Origin: Gonium pectorale
Taxonomy: Eukaryota; Chlorophyta; Chlorophyceae; Chlamydomonadales; Volvocaceae
Length of the DNA: 16,897 nucleotides
Reading direction: 5' to 3'
NCBI GenBank assembly: GCA_001584585.1
Contig: LSYV01000056.1
Span: forward strand, 589,619-606,515
Part shown: positions 9,717 to 16,897 of the stretch, in pieces
Layout: every line of letters begins with the position of its first letter
How positions within the stretch are numbered: the first letter of the stretch is position 1
Notes under the pieces: model-generated
Database searches by the model: none
The model's input: the letters and a program-made list of their open reading frames with translations, nothing else
What the model was told of the DNA's origin: nothing
Made by a program: the position numbers and the translations under genes

Positions 9717-9915
9717 CAGGGTCTGCGAATGAGTATCCTCGAATGTTCTGCTTAACGAGCACATCTCGCACCCCAGAACGTTGCATGATTCACTAGGCAG
9801 GGTGGGACTCCGTACATTGAAAGCAAGTTCGTATCAGTCTCGAGCAATTAAGAGTCAGTTGTGTGATCATGGGGGACGGGGCTCAACGAGTGTCACGGGG
9901 CGCCTAAATACACAT

Positions 9916-9920
9916 TGTAA
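9916..9920 (+). terminator. Alternative NAP1 poly(A) signal TGTAA
   Basis: Second plus-strand TGTAA downstream of NAP1, about 200 bp after the first, in a slightly AT-richer context (CACATTGTAAGG). If used, it would give a 3' UTR of about 0.9 kb. Confidence 0.35.
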
Positions 9921-10342
9921 GGCTGGTGGGAAGGTGCTGTACGGCGTGTACGGCACTGAAGGGGTCTGCAAGGGCATGCAGTGGCGCGGGCAGTGGCGCG
10001 GAGAGGGGGTGGCAGAGTCAGTGCTAGGCGGGGGAGGAGGTACAGAATGGCGGCAGTCCTGGAACGGGGCCAAGGGCAGAAGTCCAGGAGCAAGTACGCA
10101 GAAAGGCAGCATGTGCAAGGTTCCAAGGCGCTCCTGGTGGTCTGTGGGTATCATTTGAATATCATTTTCGCTCTTAAAAAGGATAGTTTGCGTTGCTTCG
10201 TGCTCTGACTCGTGTGGCCGCTTTCGGAAAAGGAAACGACACGTGGGCCGCCGTTGCCGCTTGATCTCGACCATCCCCGCCCCCGCCGTGCGCTTATGGT
10301 AGCATAAGCCATGGACGCATCTTGAGTGCAAAGGCGCCCTGC

Positions 10343-10347
10343 TTACA
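10343..10347 (-). terminator. Probable MBO2-like gene poly(A) signal TGTAA (minus strand)
   Basis: TTACA on the plus strand reads TGTAA on the minus strand. It is the first such signal I find downstream of the stop at 11203, implying a 3' UTR of about 0.86 kb. It does not reach the NAP1 signals, so the two convergent transcripts need not overlap. Confidence 0.5.
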
Positions 10348-11202
10348 GCCATTGGCGCAGAGTTTCTGAGCGCTCTCCCCCAACCCCGTATAGTGGGCAG
10401 AGCACCAAGATCCGCAAGCCCATACCTTCGAAGCAGTACGGGTCGACGGCTCTCAACCGCAGCACCTCCTGTTACCATTGCCTTCTCACAGCCTGCAGCC
10501 GTGCGGCCCGATGCCAGGCTCGCACACGCAGCGACACTGCGGCCGGCAGCACGCCGCTCCCTTCCCCGTTTCTGGTTCTCGTTTTTTCTTGCGCCTCCTT
10601 GCTTGCCTTTGCCTGGGGCAGGCCACAGGTCCCCACGTGTCAGCCAGCACCCCCAGCCGTCGCCTCGGTCCGCCGACTGCGGACCGCCCATCCGCCGTAC
10701 GGTACCCGCACGCGGCGCGGCGCAGCGCAACAAGCGGCTCCTGGGTACCCCACGCCAGTGATGCCGCTGCAGCTGCCAGCCTGCCACACACAGGACTGGT
10801 TGATGTATCGTGCCGATCGAGGGCAGGAGGACACGAAACGGCTTCGCCCCTACGGGCGCCGCCCAGGCCCCAGCGCCGTGCCCCGACCGCCGGCAAGCAC
10901 TCCACGCCCCCACCGGCCTCACGCCCACCCACACACGCGCGGCCGCCAAACACGGGCCAGGGGCCGCCAGCGGGGCGGCGCCCAATGCAGCAACCCCGGC
11001 CCTGTGTGCCAGGGCGAGAGAACCCACCCGCTACGCCCCAGCGCATGTGCTCTGCGCGCCGCATCCATTCCCTCTTCCCCTTCTGGCCCCCAGCAGCCAC
11101 ACGCCTCCCTCGTTAGTTGGTCAGCCCCTCTGCCGATCCCCGCTCCTGTCCCCACCCCTCTGTGCACCAATAAACCAGGCCAACGGCGCCCAAGCGGCCC
11201 GC

Positions 11203-14200
11203 CTATATGACGATCTCCTTGGGCACCGGCTTGCGAATGTGGCGCATGGTGGAGCCCGGCTCCTGCGGCTTGAAGGGCGCGAAGGAGCCGTAGGGCTTGG
11301 GGATGCCCAGGCTCTCGGGGATGTAGGCGTTGGGGCGGGGCTCTGCGGGAGTGGCCGGGAGCGGCAGCGGGGGCGGGGGCGGGGAAGTAGGGTGGCGCGG
11401 GAGGTCGGCTTTTGAGCGAGGCGCATGGGCGGCGCAGATCGGCGGGTGGGCGCCCAGGCGGGGGGCAAGAGGGGGGGACACACCATGGTTATTGGCTTAT
11501 CACGGATGCGGGATGCGGGCCCGGCGGGCGGGTCGTGATGCTCCCCCCTCCCGCCGACAGCCTCACCCGCCGCCGACTGGACCTGGCTGATCCGCTGCTC
11601 CAGCACCTCCGCCACCGCCCGCCGCTCCTCCGACAGCGTCTCCAGGGTGGCCCGCTCGCGCTCGATGCTGCAGTGGTGTGTGTGTGGGGAGGTGGGGGGT
11701 GTTTGGTTGGTGGGCAAGGGACGGCGCAGGGGGGGTAATGGAGGGGGGGGGGGCTGGAGCGGCACGCCACCCGGGACGCCACCCGGGACACACCCAACCG
11801 CCGTGTAAACCCACGGGGCTCATCAGCGGGGGACATGTGAGCTGGATACCGTGAAGTGCCAGTCGCCATGCAGACGGGGCGGGCATAGCGACATACAAAG
11901 AGAGATACAGTACATCCACCTCCACAACACGCACACGCACACGCGACGCACCGCGACCACTCCCGCTCCGCATCGTCGGTGGGCGGCTCGCCCGCCTCCA
12001 GCCGCTGTTCCGCCACCGCCACCGCGGCCTCAAGCTCCTCCTTCTCAGCGCCCAGCTTGAGCGCGCTGGCCTGCGGGCAGGGTGGGGGTGCGGGGGCAAG
12101 GGAAGGTGGTTTCAGGAGGTGGTTAGGGGGGCAGGGTTAGAGAGGAGGGGGCAGGCATCGCGCATTAGGAATGTCACCGAACAGGTCGTGGCCCGCGCAT
12201 GTCGCCCAGCTGCCGTTGGGCACCCTCGCACCCAACGCCCCATGCCGGGGCCCGCAGCCGCAGCGCCCGGACCGGCAGTCCAAACAAACAACGGTCACCC
12301 CACCCGCCCCGCGCACTGACAGGGACCCAACGCCCCCCTCGCCCACCTAAACGGCTGCAACGACCGACACCCCACCCTATGCGATTCGGTGTCCGCAACG
12401 CGACCCGTTTCCCATTCCGTAATACCCCCCTAGTCTGCCGCCCACCCGCCCACGCATCCACCCACGCACCCAGCCGCCCACCGCCCATCCACCTGGTACA
12501 TTGACAGCTCCGACACCGTGGCCATGATCTTCCGCGTCACGCCGCGCAGCTTGGACTGGTAGTCGTTGACGCGCTGCGCCAGCGCCAGCGTGTCGGAGCG
12601 CCCCTCGGCGGCCTGCTGTCGCAGCTTGTCGGACAGCGAGGTGATCTCCTCCAGGATGAGCTCCTTCTCGAGCAGCTGCTCCTTCTTGTCGTTCAGGCGC
12701 TCTTCCAGGGACTGCGCGGCGTGGGAAGAGGGTTGGAAGGTTATCTCAGTAGAGAAGCCCTGGGGCGCATTCCTCTCCCGACCGTTGAAATCGGCTGAGC
12801 GCTGAGGGTGGAATGGAGGGGCCAGGGCCCCCGGTGCTCGGGACTCCCGGTGTTCGCCCGATGCCGCACCTCCTGGTGGTCCGTCGCATGTATGGACCAC
12901 GTGGTTTGACGGGCTTATCAGCCCGAACCGGCCGAATCCCTGGCTGACTCCCAAGCCAAGCCCGTCGACCGGACCCGACCCGAAAGCCCGACTCGCAAGC
13001 AGGGAGAGCCCAGGTTCTCCCGGAAAAGCCGGGGGGACGGGCGGCGGGGGAGGGGGCTTGAACGGGAAAAAAGGAGTGAACAACGATGAGCTGGGCGCCA
13101 GCAGCGTTTGTCCCGCAGGGAGGGGCGCTGTTTGTGATGGAGGTGGGTGGGTGGGTGGATTTGGGGGAAGAGCACCGGTGCGCGTAAAACAAGAATCTCC
13201 CCCTTCAAGCACGCACCCGCCCAGCCCCAGCTCCGCGCGCCGTCGCCCACTCGCGCCAACGCAACCTGACGCACCCTCCGCGTCTCCCCCTCACTCGCAG
13301 CTCCCGACATACCCTGCACTGCTACCCCCATCCCCATCCTGCCACCTCGACGCCCTGGCCCGCGCTTGCCTGTATCTTGGCGCTCAGCTCCTCCCGGTCG
13401 GGTATCTTGCCGTCCAGCATGCGCCAGCGGCCCGCGTTGCCCGGGTCCTCCAGCGCAAGCGACAGCGCCTCCGCCTCGCGCCGCGCCTCGAACAGCGCCT
13501 TCTGCAGCCCCGCCACGTCGCAGTCCAGCAGCGGCACGCTGGGCACCAGCCGCTGCATCACGCCGATGGAGCGCTCCAGCTCCGACACCTCCAGCCGGAG
13601 CAGCCTGGGAGGTGGGAGGTGGGGTGGGGCGGAGTGGGTGGGAGGCGGTGGGGAGGGGGTGGGGGGCCAGGAGGTTGGGGCCAAAGGCCGAAGGGCCGGG
13701 CTGTTATGAATCCTGGTTCATCACGCCGGGTGCAGGTGCAGGTGCGCACCCGGCGCGACGAACCTCGGGGAAGGAGGCAAAGCAGGCAGCACCCGTTGCA
13801 CACCTACCAACCACAACAAGCTCCCCCAGACCCCCACCCCACACAAACACCCCGCCACGGCCGCCGCCCCCGCCACCAGCCCGCCCTTCCCCCGTCTGCC
13901 CTGCCCCCACCCCACCCCGGCCCGTCCGCCTCACCTCGCCTCGTCGTCCCTCCTTCGCAACTGCAGCTGCCCGCCCTTGATGACCTCCTCCTGGATGTTG
14001 GACTTCTCGTACAGCACACACAGCTCGTCGTTGCGGTCAATAAGCATGATGCCTGAGGCAAGAGGGTGTGTGCGTATGTGTGTGTGTGGGGGGGGGATAG
14101 TGGTGACCACCGCATCCGGCAAGTGCTGGGCATCGTGGCGCGTGGGTGCACACTGCACAGCTTCGAACTGCCCAACCCAGCCACTGCGCCCGCCACCCCC

Positions 14201-16758
14201 CTCCCCCCTCCCCTCCACATCCATTCTCCCGCCCTGCCCCAATGGCCCCCCTCCGCCCTACCCGTGTAGTTGCGCGCCTCAATGACCAGCTCGTACTGCT
14301 TCTTGAGCCGCAGCATCTCCTTCTCGCAGCCGTTGATGATGGCGTTCAGCTTGTCCACCTCGGCGATCTGCTCGTCCACGCAGCCCTGCTTGTCGCGGAA
14401 CACCATGCCCAGCCTGGGCGGCGGAGGGGGCGGAAGGGGTGGATGGTGCTGGTGTGCGTCGGGGGCGGCTGGGTGGCGGGCGTGGACATGGGACAGGGAG
14501 CGCAGCGGCGTGGGGACTGTACTGCCTGGTCGGAGGAGGGGAGGCTGCGCGGCGCAACCAGGGCGACGGCCCCCCGCCCCCCACGCCGCCAGCACGCTTC
14601 CATCGCGCGTAAACCCCCGCCATTCCGTGCTTCCCATACCTCAGCCCTTCCTCGCCCCAGCCCCCCCGCGGCCTGCCCCCACCTGCCCAGCTCCACCCGC
14701 AGCTGGTCCCGCTCCGCGATGTTGGCTGCGTGCTGCGTGTGCTGCTGCTGCAGCAGCTTGTCCTTGAGGCCCACCTCGGCCGCCAGGATGTCCAGCTCGT
14801 TCTGGAGCACCTTGAGCTTGTCCTTCATCTCGGTGGTGCTCTGGCTGGCGGCCTGGGGGGCAAGGGGGGGTAAACAGTCCGAGGGCATGGCGTTGTCGAC
14901 CAGGGACAGCGTCCGGTGTGCCGGCGTAAACGCCTGCGTCCGAGGCGCCCATACCGAGGTGGCGCCCATACCGAGGTGGCGCCCATACCGAGGTGGCGAG
15001 CTGGAGAGGGCCGTTAGGGTTTAGCTCGGCCCGTGTGTTGCCAGCGGGCGAGCAGGCGTCTGACCCCGACAGCCCAATCCCGTGTATGGCACAGCACTGC
15101 AGATTCCCGTTACCTGTATGAGGTTGACAAACTTGTTGCGCTGGTTCTTGACCAGGTCGTACAGCTTCTCGAAGTCGCGGATGCGCCGCCCGACCTGGGG
15201 GAGGGGCGATGGGAGCGCCCGCGAGCGATGGCAGCGACGGGACGTGGGTGGAGGCCAGACTGGCGGCGGGTTACTGGCAGGCGGCCGTGGCCGGCACCAG
15301 GGCCGTGGCCGGGGGCCAACACGTGCAAGCCGACGAGGCCACGACTCCGTCAGAGCCACCCATGGCACCGGCTCCCTCCCTCCCTGGCTCCCTCCCTCCC
15401 TGGCTCCCTCCCTCCCCCCTTCGGGGTGAGGCGCTCCCGCGGGTCCGAACGGTTGCCCGGCGGACCCGACCCTGCGCCGGCGCACCTCCTTCCGGATCTT
15501 CTTGAGCTCCGCCAGCTCCACCTCCTTGATGCGGCTCGCCATCTGCACGTCCTTGACCTTGCTCAGCTTCTGGGCGATGGCCAGCGCGATCCTGCGGGCG
15601 AAGGCGCGGGAGACGGTTGAGACAGTTGGGGCAGCTGGGACAGTTGAGAGGTTGGCGGTCGGGGGAGGGGCCCGATCGCAGCATCATGTGAGCGCCTGAG
15701 GCGCATGCCGCCCCTCTCCAACAGGCCCACCCACCACCCCCCAACATGTGCGAGCGGCGCTCCACCCTGGTACCGCTCGCCCGACAAGCCCTGGCGAAGG
15801 GTCCAAATCCGTCGAGGGCGCCGCACAGGGCCCCGCATCGGTTCGGAGTGCGAAGCGGGGCGGAGCGGAGGAAGAACGCTCTCGCCGTGGCATTATTGAA
15901 TCTCTTCCCTCCGCCGAGTACCACCCTTTCCCGTCCCCCCCCTTCCCCCTCGCCCCCTCGCCCCTTCCGCCCCCTGCTGGCCGTCTCCTCCCCACCTGTC
16001 CCGCTGGCTGCCCAGGTCGCGCAGGATCATGTCCCGCTCCGCTTCCTCCCGCTTCAGGGCAGCCAACTCAGCCTCCAGTAGCGCAACCTGCGGACCCGAC
16101 CCGGGGGGAGGGGCGTTGAAGGTGAAAGGGAATGAACAACGACGAGCTGGGCGCCAGCAGCGTTCGTCCCGTCCGGTAGCCAAGCCGGTCCTTGCCTCGT
16201 TTCGCCGGCTCCGAAAGGGGGGAGGCGGGGTGCTGTGCTGCATCAGAACGCCGCCGTTGCGCGTCACGGAGCAGGGCCGGGCCGTGTCGTTCCATGGGTG
16301 GGGCGTGGGGCGTGGCGAGACGCGCAAATGGGAGAGCAAATGGGTTGCGCTCTCGGGGTCAAACCGGCGGAAGGCTGCCACGTCCGGAGCGGCAGGTGCC
16401 TCCGCACCCAGCCTCCTCTCCGCTCCGCTGCCACCAACCCGCCCGCCCGCCCCAGGGGCCCACCTCCTTGTAGCTCATCTGGAACTGCGCCACCTTGTCC
16501 TTGCCGTCCGCCTCCTCGTGCAGGAAGGCAGCCATCTGGATGTCCAGCTCGCGCTTCACCTGGGGTGGGTGGGTGGGTGAGAGGGCGGGGGGAGTTAAGA
16601 GGGCGTCGATGTGGTCGTGGCGTCCAGCAGGGTTTATGGGCAACCTCATCTCCCCCTTCCCTCGGCCCCAGCCAGCCTGCCCTTACCTCCGTCAGCTCCC
16701 GCGCCTGGTTCTTCCGCTTGGCGTCCAGCGTGGTGGTGTCCCGGTGCAGCTGCTCGAC
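11203..16758 (-). CDS. MBO2: MBO2/CCDC146-type axonemal coiled-coil protein, C-terminal 566 aa (5' end outside window)
   Basis: Thirteen minus-strand exons join without a frame break: 16758-16687, 16559-16464, 16087-15996, 15591-15486, 15194-15114, 14852-14683, 14413-14262, 14052-13935, 13604-13370, 12711-12493, 12070-11952, 11667-11567 and 11342-11203, ending at TAG. They give 566 residues; the upstream exons lie beyond the window. Most of the protein is charged heptad-type coiled coil, for example [20 protein letters not shown]. Near the end, [20 protein letters not shown] and VSELSMYQ precede a non-coiled tail with [20 protein letters not shown] and [12 protein letters not shown]. This tail and the order of the blocks match CCDC146, whose Chlamydomonas orthologue is MBO2. 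Known for MBO2: a tightly bound flagellar axonemal protein needed for the asymmetric, forward-swimming waveform. Known for CCDC146: loss causes sperm flagellar defects in mammals. Introns are 127-658 nt. The intron after 13370 appears to use a GC donor. Human CCDC146 is about 955 aa, so roughly the last 60% is here. Confidence 0.87.
12399..12428 (-). repeat. Dispersed 31-bp repeat, minus-oriented copy in an MBO2-like intron
   Basis: Extended by one adjacent C, the reverse complement matches 2131-2161 at 28 of 31 positions. The adjacent 12378-12394 segment matches 1511-1527 at 16 of 17. It lies in the 422-nt intron between exons 12711-12493 and 12070-11952. Confidence 0.55.
13076..13115 (-). 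repeat. 40-bp intronic repeat, copy 1
   Basis: The block built around GAGCTGGGCGCCAGCAGCGT matches 16132-16171 with about three mismatches over 40 bp, in the same orientation. It lies in the 658-nt intron that follows exon 13604-13370. Flanking G-rich and A-rich tracts (13040-13075) are also loosely similar to those beside the other copy. Confidence 0.7.
14944..14994. repeat. 17-bp minisatellite, three perfect copies
   Basis: The unit GGCGCCCATACCGAGGT occurs three times without mismatch and is followed by a partial GGCG. It lies within the 261-nt intron between exons 15194-15114 and 14852-14683. Perfect identity suggests recent slippage or duplication. Confidence 0.9.
15370..15417. repeat. 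16-bp pyrimidine minisatellite, three copies
   Basis: The unit GGCTCCCTCCCTCCCT occurs three times (the last ends in C) within the 291-nt intron between exons 15591-15486 and 15194-15114. On the coding strand this is a purine-rich tract. Confidence 0.85.
16132..16171 (-). repeat. 40-bp intronic repeat, copy 2
   Basis: Partner of 13076-13115. In the sense of the gene, this copy lies close to the 3' end of the intron, and its G/C-rich flank runs to the acceptor just before the exon at 16087-15996. The element may therefore contribute part of the pyrimidine tract there. Confidence 0.7.
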
Positions 16759-16897
16759 CTGCGGGAGGAGGGTACGTGGTGGATGGGTGGGAGGGTGGGG
16801 GGGTGGGGGGGGGTGGTCACCGCCGACTCAGGTTTAGGGTCGATGTAATAGTGTATGTACGTTGTCGTCTAGGGCGGGAGTAGTACATGCTCAAGGG

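Larger units (their letters stand above)
9010..11202. other. Convergent intergenic region with both 3' UTRs
   Basis: The NAP1 stop (plus) and the MBO2-like stop (minus) face each other across 2.2 kb. The left part should be the NAP1 3' UTR, ending near TGTAA at 9712 or 9916. The right part should be the MBO2-like 3' UTR, ending near the minus-strand TGTAA at 10343-10347. Between about 9920 and 10340 no gene is recognisable. A small AT-rich patch lies at 10150-10200. Long open frames here, including a 386-codon minus-strand frame at 9867-11027, are rich in Arg, Ala, Gly and Pro with no domain, and are not called. Confidence 0.65.

Noticed and set aside
9867..11027. 386-codon minus-strand open frame downstream of the MBO2-like gene
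   Set aside because: Composition is Arg/Ala/Gly/Pro-rich with no domain, it overlaps the expected 3' UTR, and open frames of this length occur by chance at this GC content.
10326..11210. 294-codon plus-strand open frame in the convergent intergenic region
   Set aside because: Low-complexity Pro/Arg/Ser translation, antisense to the MBO2-like 3' UTR, with no start context or domain.
11765..11788. 12-bp unit CGCCACCCGGGA repeated twice
   Set aside because: Only two copies of a short GC-rich unit in an intron; below the level worth calling.
13058..14056. 332-codon plus-strand open frame
   Set aside because: It is antisense to exons and introns of the MBO2-like gene, which is well supported by phase and homology.
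14146..15024. 292-codon plus-strand open frame
   Set aside because: Antisense shadow of coiled-coil exons 14262-14413 and 14683-14852.
16833..16839. TTTAGGG and a TTAGGGTTTA stretch near 15013 as telomeric remnants
   Set aside because: Single short matches with no tandem TTTTAGGG array; not interstitial telomere sequence.

Overview
This is nuclear DNA from a green alga, most likely Chlamydomonas or a close volvocalean relative. The evidence is very high GC content, many short GT-AG introns, TGTAA poly(A) signals, a plant-lineage nucleosome assembly protein ending in a CKQQ prenylation box, and a flagellar coiled-coil gene. There is no bacterial operon layout, CRISPR array or tRNA/rRNA gene. 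Most long open frames are GC-driven shadows across introns and intergenic DNA. The real genes had to be assembled exon by exon from splice sites and phase.

Layout. (1) 352-1835 (+): the last three visible exons of a carbohydrate-type sulfotransferase; its 5' part lies outside the window. (2) 1836-4820: about 3 kb with no convincing gene. It holds the sulfotransferase 3' flank, a less GC-rich island with diverged repeats near 3.3-3.7 kb, and the NAP1 upstream region. (3) 4875-9009 (+): a complete 11-exon NAP1 histone-chaperone gene encoding 334 aa. Its ninth intron carries a 250-bp-period three-copy repeat. (4) 9010-11202: a 2.2-kb convergent intergenic region holding both 3' flanks. (5) 11203-16758 (-): the last 13 exons (566 codons) of a coiled-coil axonemal protein recognised as MBO2/CCDC146; its 5' end lies beyond the right edge. 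All 13 exons join in one uninterrupted frame.

The three genes are not functionally linked in any obvious way: a Golgi-type sulfotransferase, a histone H2A-H2B chaperone and a ciliary waveform protein are simply chromosomal neighbours. The least explained structures are the intronic 250-bp repeat array in NAP1, short dispersed repeats shared between introns and intergenic DNA, an apparent GC-AG intron in MBO2, and a last NAP1 intron whose retention would remove the acidic tail and the prenylation box. I found no convincing undescribed multi-gene system.
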